Source of the DNA: Arcobacteraceae bacterium
GTDB taxonomy: Bacteria; Campylobacterota; Campylobacteria; Campylobacterales; Arcobacteraceae
Assembly: GCA_023138835.1 (NCBI GenBank)
Contig: JAGLOP010000017.1
Location: forward strand, 1-50,566
DNA length: 50,566 nucleotides
Direction of reading: 5' to 3'
Part shown: positions 38,371 through 46,001 of the stretch, piece by piece
Layout of the letters: each line of letters starts with the position of its first letter
How positions within the stretch are numbered: the first letter of the stretch is position 1
Position numbers and translations under genes: made by a program
The notes under the pieces: model-generated
Databases searched by the model: none
Told to the model about the DNA's origin: nothing
Seen by the model: only the letters and a program-made list of their open reading frames with translations

Positions 38371-38589
38371 TTATCCCAACTCACACCACTCCCCATCAAC
38401 AAATACCATATATTTAGCAATTTTCTTTATAAATTTATCTTCCCACTTGCCAGCTTTAAAATCTCTATAACTAATTCTTTCATCTACTCCAAATTTAACA
38501 GTGAACTCAACCCGACCTAAATCATAATCAAGACCTGACTTATTAGCCTTAAAATAAAGTATTAACTTTTCCACTAGCAGTATCAACAT
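38371..38589 (-). CDS. Hypothetical 72-aa protein overlapping the Rep-like gene
   Basis: The frame starts at an ATG with AGGA 5 nt upstream inside the end of the larger Rep-like gene (41-nt overlap) and ends at 38371. The peptide contains DYDLGRVEFTVKFG and WEDKFIKKIAKYMVF and is soluble. Codon use and the complex composition suggest it is real. It could be a translationally coupled partner or the frameshifted C-terminus of the upstream protein. No family recognised. Confidence 0.5.
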   Translation of the reverse strand: MLILLVEKLILYFKANKSGLDYDLGRVEFTVKFGVDERISYRDFKAGKWEDKFIKKIAKYMVFVDGEWCELG

Positions 38590-39946
38590 TAAATCCTAAT
38601 TTACTATCAATCTCTTTCTTTAATAATTCAGCAAACTTATCATCAAATTGTATTTGATGTGATTTTAGATTTTTATCCTGTACAATAAATAAATATTTAG
38701 ACATTTCAGAAATCATATTGTTAAGCAACTTGCGGCCACCATTTGAGCTCCAAATATCAGCTAAACATAATCGTTCCATTTTTCCAAAAAATATCTTATG
38801 CTCAATTCTACTTATTATATAGTCTAACTCTTCTTTTAACTGCTTATTATATTTTAAAATCTGGTTCCTATTATAATCACCTTTAAAATATATACCATGA
38901 GATTTAAGTAATTCAAATTTTTTATAATGTGCTTTATAGTAATCCTCACTGACAGTAATACTTTTTTGATTATATTTGATTCCAGTGTTAAAAATATCTT
39001 TAATTATATCTCTTTGTTTATCAGTTATAACTGCGTTATAATTTATTTTATGTAAATAAAGTCTATTATCATTACTATCAGTATTAACATTAATTTTTAA
39101 ATTAGATGATAATGAAAACAATTCTATTCTGGATAGCATTGCATAAATATCTATTGCTATATCTGTTCGCTTTACATATGTTGTATCAACTAAATTATTT
39201 TTGTATAAAAAATTATAAAATAGTGATAACATACCTTGTACTAATTTATCTTTTTCTTTATAGCTTTTAAGTCCATAAAATTCTACTACAGTAATATCAT
39301 GAAATTTTACATAATATATATTAATTGGTACTGGTTTATAAAATTCATATCTCTTAAAGTCATCTATACCTGGTATGGTATTAAGTCCCTCATAATGTGG
39401 TTTAAATAATGTAATTAATTTACTTGTAATATCACCATCAACTTGAAATCGCATAGTGTCTAATGAAATATTAAATTTTTCATTATATGCAGGTAAATTA
39501 CAGTGTATCTTTTTAAATGCCATATACTCAGCTACATGTATTATGCAAAATCTAACTGTAGCTTTTGTTCCATTAAATTTAATGTATGAAGGTATATCTA
39601 TTTTCTTTTTGATTTTCTTTTCAACTGTTGCAACTGATTTATTTATAAGATTTGCCAACTCTTGAGTTGTTATAAATAATCTGTTATATATTTTTAACAA
39701 ATTTAACAATATAGATTGACTATATTTTGCTTTGCTATACTTAGTTTTAACCATATAGGTATCAAATAAATCTTCAATATCTTTAATATGATATTTCTTT
39801 TTATTTGCTATTTGTTTTTCAGTTTTATATTTCTTGAAAGTTACTGAATGAATATTTAGCTCCTTAGCTAATGATTTATCATCTATATATTGTTCATATA
39901 TTAAACTAAAAGCTTCTCTTATTAATTTTCTATCTTTTTGTATCAT
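38549..39946 (-). CDS. Putative plasmid/phage replication protein with N-terminal HTH
   Basis: A 465-aa basic protein. The first ~150 residues contain two helix-turn-helix-like segments (KSLAKELNIHSVTFKKYK; TTQELANLINKSVATVEKK). The rest has a pattern seen in Rep proteins of plasmids and small phages: VKRTDIAIDIYA (a TDxAxD strand), NQILKYNKQLKEEL, and ISRIEHKIFF (RxE strand). I see no clear HUH or Tyr motif, so a rolling-circle mechanism is not shown. GAGGAG lies 8 nt before the ATG. Function is tentative; it could instead be a DNA-binding regulator. Confidence 0.5.
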   Translation of the reverse strand: MIQKDRKLIREAFSLIYEQYIDDKSLAKELNIHSVTFKKYKTEKQIANKKKYHIKDIEDLFDTYMVKTKYSKAKYSQSILLNLLKIYNRLFITTQELANLINKSVATVEKKIKKKIDIPSYIKFNGTKATVRFCIIHVAEYMAFKKIHCNLPAYNEKFNISLDTMRFQVDGDITSKLITLFKPHYEGLNTIPGIDDFKRYEFYKPVPINIYYVKFHDITVVEFYGLKSYKEKDKLVQGMLSLFYNFLYKNNLVDTTYVKRTDIAIDIYAMLSRIELFSLSSNLKINVNTDSNDNRLYLHKINYNAVITDKQRDIIKDIFNTGIKYNQKSITVSEDYYKAHYKKFELLKSHGIYFKGDYNRNQILKYNKQLKEELDYIISRIEHKIFFGKMERLCLADIWSSNGGRKLLNNMISEMSKYLFIVQDKNLKSHQIQFDDKFAELLKKEIDSKLGFNVDTASGKVNTLF

Positions 39947-40396
39947 AATTATACTCCTCTATGTATTTAAAGAAGTAATTTAAAAGTTATGGATATATTT
40001 ATATATTTTGAAAAATAGTAAGTGATATTATTTGTTAAATTATTGGTGAAACTATTATATATGTGGAGTTGAGTTAAAAAATCATATTAGCTTAGTTTTG
40101 GATGACTTAATAATATAAATTAATAAATAAAATAAACATATATCAACAGTAAATAAAATACAATTCATACAACAAGAGAAAACTGTATTTTAAATTCATT
40201 TGGTTCGATAATAAAATTAAAATATTCAAATTAATATCAGATGCACCATTTATGGGCACTGATTGATACCGTAGGTAGTATATTATTAAAACACTAACTA
40301 CAACTAGATTCATCCAAATAGTTAATATTGGTATTACTACAAGTAGAACTACAGTCATAGACCTCTTAGCTCTAAGCTATGATAATAAAACTAAAG
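39947..40396. other. 450-bp non-coding stretch between Rep-like gene and ardA
   Basis: Very AT-rich. Open frames here are short, lack start signals or are low-complexity hydrophobic (a 71-codon one on the minus strand at 40143-40358). It probably holds the promoter of the leftward Rep-like gene. A + strand fragment reading KRKLYFKFIWFDNKI near 40,160-40,250 looks protein-like but has no start and may be a gene remnant. Confidence 0.5.
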
Positions 40397-40936
40397 TTAA
40401 TTATGGTACTCATATACGTCACCATCAATTTCAACATAACCATCTAGTTCTAATTCACTAGCAATATAATTATAGTTGATAGCATCTAATATTATACTAG
40501 GTAGAGCTGATATTACTTCACCATAACATTCCTCTATAAAACTACAGGCTACATCAAACATAGTTAAATCAGTATGTATGATTACTTCATCTGATTTCTC
40601 TATGGCTTCATCTAGTTCACTTACTATACTTTGACCCATTAAAAATGATACAGCTTTTAGTTGATGTTCATTTAGCTCTTGTAGCTTTAATGCTTTTTCG
40701 TTTAAATCAAGTACAGAGTCATATTCATCTATTTGAAATATCTCACTACATTCAAACTCATAGTCTGTAATAAATATTTCCTCATGAAAGCCATAATTGC
40801 ATACATTAGCACCAGTAGTTAATATTTGATTTATTTTATCCAGTAGCGACTTTTCGGGTATCGGTAATTTAACCCACTCACCTATTAAATAACCACTGTT
40901 GTAAGCAGCTAAATCTGTGATATAAATACTAATCAT
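40397..40936 (-). CDS. ardA: Antirestriction protein ArdA
   Basis: A 179-aa, strongly acidic DNA mimic that binds type I restriction enzymes in place of DNA. The N-terminus ISIYITDLAAYNSGYLIGEW is the ArdA hallmark. It is followed by EEIFITDYEFE, QIDEYDSVLDLNEKA, an acidic middle and CSFIEECYGEV with a C-terminal YNYIASELELDGY. Its ATG overlaps the stop of the Rep_3 gene (ATGA), and a strong AAGGAGG lies in the last Rep codons. ArdA genes protect mobile DNA entering a restricting host; a type I system begins about 7.5 kb to the right. Confidence 0.92.
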   Translation of the reverse strand: MISIYITDLAAYNSGYLIGEWVKLPIPEKSLLDKINQILTTGANVCNYGFHEEIFITDYEFECSEIFQIDEYDSVLDLNEKALKLQELNEHQLKAVSFLMGQSIVSELDEAIEKSDEVIIHTDLTMFDVACSFIEECYGEVISALPSIILDAINYNYIASELELDGYVEIDGDVYEYHN

Positions 40937-41829
40937 AATACCTCCTTTGAGTGATATCTAGTCCACTTAATACAGTGCTCTAAATCATTAAACTGTAAAG
41001 TTGCAATTACATTTAGTTCCTCTGAATAAGCTTTTATACAAATGCTACTTCTATCTTCATACAAATCTTTTATGACCATCTCTCCATCACTAGTTACAAT
41101 AGTTTTATTTAAGTACAGTTGCTTTGTTTGTTCTAGTTGGTTTTTATAAATAACGATACTTGAATCAAATCTTTTGATACTAAATTTAATTGATGTACTT
41201 ACTCCATTTGTCTTTAGTACTCTATATGATAAATTAATATCTGTGTTCTCATTGATATTATTGATAGCTACTTTTAGTTTGTGATTGAAGTTATAAAAGT
41301 TGCTATAGCTCTTTTGATGTAGCTCCATTATGTATCTCAATTTATCTACATGAATACTGAAAACTTGAAAGCTAATACTCTTGATATACTCATATAGCTT
41401 TAGTTCCTGTTTAGTGGTTAAATGTATCAAGTTCAATAGGTTGTATTGTGTGAAAGCTGATTTTATGTCAAGTAGGTATTTTTGTAGGTCATCGCTTAAT
41501 GGTACTTTGTATATACCAGTTTTTTTGTTGTAAATGATTTTACCTACGAGTGAGACTTCGACTTCTTGGTCTTTATCATCCTTGATAAGTATAAAAATAG
41601 TAGCTAGTTTACGAAGTGAGGTCTTGATGTAATGGTGCAAGTTCTTCTCATTGAAGTAAAAAGCTCTAACTTCATCCTTTGAAACGCTATAATATTTATT
41701 AAAGCTTTTGTTTTTACTATTGACCTTACTTATTAATAATTTCAGTATCTTCATGTCTCTGATATTAAGTGTCGAAAAGTTGCCTCTAATAAAATCATTT
41801 TTGACTATTACAATATTTTCATTTTTCAT
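40933..41829 (-). CDS. Plasmid replication initiator, Rep_3 superfamily
   Basis: A 298-aa protein with the two winged-helix layout of iteron-binding initiators (RepB/RepE/pi type). WH1 covers about 5-120 (IVIVKNDFIRGNFSTLN, LRKLATIFILI). WH2 covers about 125-220 (LLNLIHLTTKQELKLYEYI, FYNFNHKLKVAINNINENTDI). The last ~70 residues are an extra C-terminal part. Iterons lie directly upstream (41,845-41,969), as expected for an origin it would bind. It is transcribed with ardA. The start ATG has only a weak GGGA site. Confidence 0.88.
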   Translation of the reverse strand: MKNENIVIVKNDFIRGNFSTLNIRDMKILKLLISKVNSKNKSFNKYYSVSKDEVRAFYFNEKNLHHYIKTSLRKLATIFILIKDDKDQEVEVSLVGKIIYNKKTGIYKVPLSDDLQKYLLDIKSAFTQYNLLNLIHLTTKQELKLYEYIKSISFQVFSIHVDKLRYIMELHQKSYSNFYNFNHKLKVAINNINENTDINLSYRVLKTNGVSTSIKFSIKRFDSSIVIYKNQLEQTKQLYLNKTIVTSDGEMVIKDLYEDRSSICIKAYSEELNVIATLQFNDLEHCIKWTRYHSKEVL

Positions 41830-41844
41830 TGTTTTCCCAATTCT

Positions 41845-41969
41845 GTAATAAATAGCTTGATTTATTATGAATCAGCCATAATAAATTGGTTTTAAAAAGG
41901 CAAGTTTTATAATAAATTGAAGCCCAAACGTCACTTTTTATAATAAATTCTCCATATTCTATAATAAAT
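41845..41969. repeat. Iteron array (putative oriV) upstream of Rep_3 gene
   Basis: ataataaat occurs exactly at 41878, 41909, 41940 and 41961, with a one-mismatch copy at 41845 and an inverted copy at 41860-41868. Two copies extend to ctata/ttata...attgaag. Start-to-start distances of 33, 31, 31 and 21 bp are close to whole helical turns, so the sites face one side of the DNA. An origin with Rep-binding iterons is the best explanation. Confidence 0.75.
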
Positions 41970-42073
41970 TGAAGTTTTTTAAATCGTTGTAGCCCTTTGT
42001 TTATATAGTGTAGAGCGATTTGAAATTTCATTTGATAAATATACTTAAAAATATATTAATATAAATAGGAATT

Positions 42074-42268
42074 TTACTTTGCAAATCTAATCTCATCTTT
42101 GCTGAAAATGAAGTGCTTTTGAAATCTAGTATTTAGCTTTTGAATATCATTTTGTGATAACTTAATTTGCATGTACCCCTCAATATTTAGTAAAAGATAA
42201 TTTTTTCTTGTGGGTTTGTAGTTCATTTTAACTAATGCCTCAAATAGATTATATAATGGTCTTTTCAT
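42074..42268 (-). CDS. Hypothetical 64-aa protein
   Basis: Starts with ATG and AAAGG 8 nt upstream. Basic soluble peptide (MKRPLYNLFEALVKMNY, later KLSQNDIQKLNTRFQKHF), not recognised. It lies upstream of the iterons and Rep gene on the same strand and may be a small replicon-associated protein. Real-gene status rests on the start signal and mixed composition. Confidence 0.5.
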   Translation of the reverse strand: MKRPLYNLFEALVKMNYKPTRKNYLLLNIEGYMQIKLSQNDIQKLNTRFQKHFIFSKDEIRFAK

Positions 42269-42670
42269 CCTGTCAACCTTTCTTTTATTTTATTTGTAAC
42301 ATCTTAATTACTGATTAAAATAACTTTTTAGGTGTATTTTTTGAAATATTATAAAAACTGTCATAATTTGATGTAAACGGATTTTATAGCTCAATGTATA
42401 TTTGGATATTACTTTTGATTTATTTTGATTGTAAGATGTCTTACTACTAAGTTAAAGTAGGATTACCTGATATATCACCAAAAGTTATATAAAAATATTT
42501 TGTAAGATTAAGTTTTTTAGATAATTGGATTGCATCGCTCCAATATAAATTAGTATTGTATTTGAAGTTTTAGCTATCTCACATAATGACATATTAATAT
42601 ATATTTTCAATCTTTAAATAATATAAGGTTGCTGTTAAAAGCAATCAAAATTTTAAACATAGGATAAAAG
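42269..42670. other. 400-bp divergent control region
   Basis: Non-coding region between the leftward replication genes and the rightward AlpA-primase operon. It contains small dyads that could be operators: gtaaga-tg-tcttac (42431-42444) and attgga-N9-tccaat (42524-42544). No RNA gene or longer frame seen. Confidence 0.45.
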
Positions 42671-42904
42671 ATGAATACAGACATATTAAATGTACTAGTA
42701 CAAAAGTACAATAGAACAATGCTTACAAAACAAAATTTTGCAGATGAATTAGGTGTTTCACTAAGCACAATAGATAAATTAATAGCTAAGGGTAATATTT
42801 TACCAACACCAGTAAAAATTGGCACTACTAAAAATGCAACAATCCGATATGCTATTACAGATATAGCAGACTTTATAACAAGTAATACAGAGGATATAAG
42901 ATGA
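42671..42904 (+). CDS. AlpA/excisionase-like small HTH protein
   Basis: A 77-aa protein with a winged-HTH layout of the AlpA/Xis/MerR-like kind: LTKQNFADELGVSLSTIDKL, then IAKGNILPTPVKIG, then RYAITDIADFI. Such proteins regulate integrase or replication genes of mobile elements or act as excision factors. AGGA lies before the ATG. The stop overlaps the start of the primase gene (ATGA), so they are co-translated. Confidence 0.75.
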   Translation: MNTDILNVLVQKYNRTMLTKQNFADELGVSLSTIDKLIAKGNILPTPVKIGTTKNATIRYAITDIADFITSNTEDIR

Positions 42905-43755
42905 AATTTACAGTAATAGAAAATTTAGAAGGGAATTATGCTAAAACTGTAAATGCAGATGGAACTAAAACTACATCAGCAAAATTAAATTATGGGCTTT
43001 ATACAACATTAGAGGTAAATAATTTAAAAGAGTTTGATGAAGCCTTAGATAGCTCACAATCAAACCATGCAATATTTTTAGGTGTACATGATATTGACAT
43101 GGGATATGTTGCATCTAGCCCTAATTACAACTATATAAAGAATAAACACAAAGGTTCAAATGTTACAAAATGGGAGGGAGATAATTTTAAGTTTGGAAAT
43201 GAAGCCATTATCCTATTTGATATAGATGTAGATGGTAAACACAATATGCACTTTGACAATTATCAGGATATAGTTGATGTATTTGAAGAGTTAGACCCAC
43301 AATTTAAAAATGCAGAGATATTAATTAGACCTGGTAGTAGCTCATATATTTATAAAGAAGTAGATGGAGTCAAAACACAAGTTACTGGTGCAGGCTCCTA
43401 TCATATTTATGTTATGTGCAAGAATGTGGATACTCATTTAGATATATACAAAGAGCAAATGATAAATAGAGCATTTGAATTAGGATATGGTTATTATAGG
43501 TTATCAAAAAATGGAAGTCTCTTAAAACGTCAAGTATTTGATGGTGTAGTATTTAAGCCAGCAAGACCAGTATTTGAAGCAGGTACAGTATGTAATGCAC
43601 CTTTTTCACAAAATAGACCTAAATCATTTTATAGAAGTGGCAATATGATTGATTGTAGCAAATTACCAAGTGTTATAATGCCAGATGCTTTATTTAATAT
43701 GAGACTAGCAAAGAATAAGGCTAAAGGTACAAAACTTAAAAATGCTTTATTTTAG
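42901..43755 (+). CDS. Putative archaeo-eukaryotic-type primase (AEP/PrimPol core)
   Basis: A 284-aa protein with motifs in the AEP order: ILFDIDVDG with metal-binding Asp107 and Asp109 (motif I), GAGSYHIYVM with Ser166 and His168 (SxH, motif II), and RQVFDGVVFKPARPVFEAG with Asp214 (motif III) and the conserved Arg-Phe-Glu after it. In many mobile elements this core is fused to a helicase; here it stands alone. It would make primers for element replication. The assignment is from motif pattern only. GAGGAT precedes its ATG. It belongs to a four-gene rightward operon. Confidence 0.65.
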   Translation: MKFTVIENLEGNYAKTVNADGTKTTSAKLNYGLYTTLEVNNLKEFDEALDSSQSNHAIFLGVHDIDMGYVASSPNYNYIKNKHKGSNVTKWEGDNFKFGNEAIILFDIDVDGKHNMHFDNYQDIVDVFEELDPQFKNAEILIRPGSSSYIYKEVDGVKTQVTGAGSYHIYVMCKNVDTHLDIYKEQMINRAFELGYGYYRLSKNGSLLKRQVFDGVVFKPARPVFEAGTVCNAPFSQNRPKSFYRSGNMIDCSKLPSVIMPDALFNMRLAKNKAKGTKLKNALF

Positions 43756-43817
43756 AATGATAAGTTTTAATAAAAATAGCTTTTTAAATAATAAAAAGCT
43801 ATTTGAGGATATATAAA

Positions 43818-44174
43818 ATGACAGATCATAATATCGATGAATCAATTATAAAAAAAGCAATAATTGCAAAATTATTATTGGATCTACAGGCAGATTGGTC
43901 TAGCTTTAAGGCATTTGAGTTAAACTTAATCAATAATACTGGTAGAAGAACAAAAAATAAAATTACAACCAAAGATGAAAAAGATGCTTACGATAGCTAT
44001 TACAGGATAATATTCAACTTGAAAAGAATGTTGCAGAAAACGCTAAAATATCGATTTTTACAGAAATTTTTATTGGTTGGGTTACTAAAAGAAGATATTG
44101 AAATAGAAGATGAGATATCAAAGCCAAAAAAAATGAAGACCTTTAGGGATGCAGTTTACAAGAATATATTGTGA
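43818..44174 (+). CDS. Hypothetical 118-aa protein of the primase operon
   Basis: Starts at ATG 43818 with TTGAGGAT upstream; a frame extension to a TTG at 43803 would overlap that site. Largely helical, charged peptide (ESIIKKAIIAKLLLDLQADW, YRIIFNLKRMLQKTL, basic C-terminus). No family recognised; it may be an accessory or regulatory factor of element replication. It overlaps the next small frame by 4 nt. Confidence 0.65.
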   Translation: MTDHNIDESIIKKAIIAKLLLDLQADWSSFKAFELNLINNTGRRTKNKITTKDEKDAYDSYYRIIFNLKRMLQKTLKYRFLQKFLLVGLLKEDIEIEDEISKPKKMKTFRDAVYKNIL

Positions 44175-44344
44175 GATACACTACAAAAGATAAAGCAGAG
44201 CTTATAGCTTTGTTACAATTAGACCATATTAGGCAAACAAAACTTTTAAAGCCAGCTGTTGTTGATAAAAGTTTTTTGCTATTACTGGATTTGACAAAAA
44301 AGTTAAAGCCTGTAAGTAAAATAACAAAACAAATTCACCAATAG
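44171..44344 (+). CDS. Hypothetical 57-aa protein, GTG start
   Basis: A small frame beginning at a GTG that overlaps the upstream stop (GTGA). It encodes a helical, Lys/Leu-rich soluble peptide (YTTKDKAELIALLQLDHI, LLLLDLTKKLKPV). The stop-start overlap and the clean frame favour a real last gene of the operon; no ribosome-binding site stands out. Function unknown. Confidence 0.45.
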   Translation: MRYTTKDKAELIALLQLDHIRQTKLLKPAVVDKSFLLLLDLTKKLKPVSKITKQIHQ

Positions 44345-44432
44345 TCAGTAATATAAATTATTGATACCTATTTTTATCAAGCGTGTAAGTTTTGTTAAAA
44401 TTTATATACTGCTATATAAACCTATAATTTCA

Positions 44433-45464
44433 TTAAGTCTTATTTTCATATTTTGTTGTAATTAAATTAATTTTTTTTGCGAAAAGAACTTTAATGTCAG
44501 TTGAAGTTCTTTCATAATTAAAAGAATGTTTTATATATGATAATGATAGTAAATAATAAAGCTTTAATTTTTGATTATCTTCAAAGTCACTATTATTTAG
44601 ATATATAAATTTATTTTTAATTAAATTAAATATTTGTTGAGTATTTTTATACTCTATCATAATAAAATAATAACTTAATGAAAGATTATATAATACTTTT
44701 TCAGAGATATTTTTAAAGTCATTCTTAGTATAATTATCAATATTGATAGTTCTTAATATATCTAATATATGTATTAACATTTCTGAATTATCATCTATTA
44801 ATGGTAAATTTTTATCCATTATACCTATAAATGGTATGTATTCTCCAAAAATCTTATTTGGTCTATTATTTATATTTTGTAATGAATTTAATGTAAAGTA
44901 TCTATAAGAAAAATTTCTTAATCTTTTTATTTGTTCCTTAACATCCTCATCAGTAAAAATAACTAATGATAAAATATTTTGTTTTATGAATGAAAATATA
45001 TTAGATATAACTATATTATTTGGGTTATGTAATTCAAAAGATTTTATAAATTTTTTTGAATTATATTTTTCTAATAAAATAACTCTTTCTTCTATAATGT
45101 TTAACAGTATTTTTAATATTTTTATTCTAGATGACATGGGAAGCATAGATAATATATTGCCATCTACTAAATCTTTATTTTTCATAATATGGTATTTAAG
45201 TAATTCTTCATATTTAGATGGTTCATCAAGATATGCAAATATTATTAATTCTAAAGAACTTGCTGAGTTTTCTAGATTATTAATTGTAGTAAAATAGTTA
45301 TTTTGCTTTGCTATTTCATTTTGTTGCTCAAGATATTTATGACTATTTACTGCAATAATATATGTTATGATAATTCCAACAATCGTAAGAATGTGAGGTA
45401 ACCAATTTTTTGAAATAATTGTGGTACAAGATGGATATTTATTTTCTGTTGTATCTTTTTCCAT
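44433..45464 (-). CDS. Hypothetical single-TM protein (343 aa)
   Basis: N-terminal cytosolic ~20 residues, one TM helix at about 24-42 (LPHILTIVGIIITYIIAV), then a coiled-coil-like stretch (LEQQNEIAKQNNYFTTINNL) and a ~270-residue helical domain rich in Ile, Asn and Lys. No catalytic motif seen. AAAAGG precedes the ATG. It is a lone gene between the primase operon and the DUF1566 genes. The layout (TM anchor, coiled coil, helical domain) is shared by some phage-defence effectors, but that is only a possibility. Confidence 0.7.
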   Translation of the reverse strand: MEKDTTENKYPSCTTIISKNWLPHILTIVGIIITYIIAVNSHKYLEQQNEIAKQNNYFTTINNLENSASSLELIIFAYLDEPSKYEELLKYHIMKNKDLVDGNILSMLPMSSRIKILKILLNIIEERVILLEKYNSKKFIKSFELHNPNNIVISNIFSFIKQNILSLVIFTDEDVKEQIKRLRNFSYRYFTLNSLQNINNRPNKIFGEYIPFIGIMDKNLPLIDDNSEMLIHILDILRTINIDNYTKNDFKNISEKVLYNLSLSYYFIMIEYKNTQQIFNLIKNKFIYLNNSDFEDNQKLKLYYLLSLSYIKHSFNYERTSTDIKVLFAKKINLITTKYENKT

Positions 45465-45510
45465 CTTTTTACCTTTTAATATTATTGATTTATTTTAACT
45501 CAAATATGCA

Positions 45511-45532
45511 TTCCAATTCAGGAGAATTGGAA
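45511..45532. repeat. 9-bp stem, 4-nt loop hairpin downstream of DUF1566 gene
   Basis: ttccaattc (45511-45519) and gaattggaa (45524-45532) flank a 4-nt loop, 20 bp after the stop of the DUF1566 gene. No T-run follows on the minus strand, so it is a poor terminator. Its size matches hairpins found after variable repeats of diversity-generating retroelements. Confidence 0.6.
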
Positions 45533-45551
45533 CGAGTGAAATTTTATAAAC

Positions 45552-45980
45552 CTATTCTGCTGAACGAACACAACGAACATAAAAGGTACCAGTCTTATCG
45601 TCGTAGACGTAGCCGCCGTTGTTGAAATAGACTATCCAAGCATAGGAAGTATTACTAGCATATGTAGTAGAAGAGCAATAATAGGAGCTAACAACATTAG
45701 TAAATGCTGAATTTAAACTTGGATTATAAATACTTCTATCTGCTAACATATAAAGCTCATTAAAATTTGGCAAATGCCAATCACTATAATCACCCAAAGT
45801 TAAATTTTCACAATAATCTATTGCATCTGTCCAGTTTTTTGTAATAGTTTTAGCATCATTATCATCTTGCCACATTAAAGCAGTGGTTGTATCTATTACT
45901 ATCTCTTTAACATCATCTTTTATAAAATCTGCAAATGCCAAATTAACCAGCACTAATAAAATCAATATTTTTTTTATCAT
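45552..45980 (-). CDS. Secreted DUF1566 (C-type-lectin-like) protein
   Basis: A 142-aa protein: signal peptide at about 1-17 (KKILILLVLVNLAFA), then one DUF1566 domain with TALMWQDD, WTDAIDYCENL, WHLPNFNELYML, the YAWIVYFNNGG segment and the terminal VRCVRSAE. DUF1566 has a C-type-lectin-like fold and occurs in bacterial surface and adhesion proteins. The C-terminal ~17 codons before VRCVR are GC-rich and C-ending, unlike the rest of the gene, and differ strongly from the neighbouring paralog. It follows that paralog by 21 nt on the same strand. Confidence 0.85.
   Translation of the reverse strand: MIKKILILLVLVNLAFADFIKDDVKEIVIDTTTALMWQDDNDAKTITKNWTDAIDYCENLTLGDYSDWHLPNFNELYMLADRSIYNPSLNSAFTNVVSSYYCSSTTYASNTSYAWIVYFNNGGYVYDDKTGTFYVRCVRSAE
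45579..45629 (-). other. Variable block 1 (DUF1566 C-terminal codons)
   Basis: This 51-bp block differs at 20 positions from the matching block at 46,020-46,070, while the flanks (45,563-45,579 and 45,630-45,667) are identical. Most codons end in C (AAC, GGC, TAC, GTC, GAC), which is rare elsewhere in the window. See the finding on possible adenine-directed diversification. Confidence 0.55.
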
Positions 45981-46001
45981 TTAATTTTCCTTTGAATTTA
46001 A

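Noticed and set aside
40143..40358. 71-codon minus-strand frame, hydrophobic
   Set aside because: Low-complexity Leu/Ile/Val composition from AT-rich DNA, with no ribosome-binding site and no similarity pattern; treated as non-coding.
41819..42031. 70-codon minus-strand frame upstream of the Rep_3 gene
   Set aside because: It runs through the iteron array, so its peptide just translates the repeats; it lacks a start signal and overlaps the Rep start.
45511..45532. Hairpin considered as an ordinary intrinsic terminator
   Set aside because: No T-run follows the stem on the coding strand of the DUF1566 gene, so it does not have terminator form.
45419..45625. 68-codon plus-strand frame ending in an Arg-rich tail
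   Set aside because: It is antisense to the DUF1566 variable block and the hairpin; the Arg run comes from the C-ending codons of the opposite strand.
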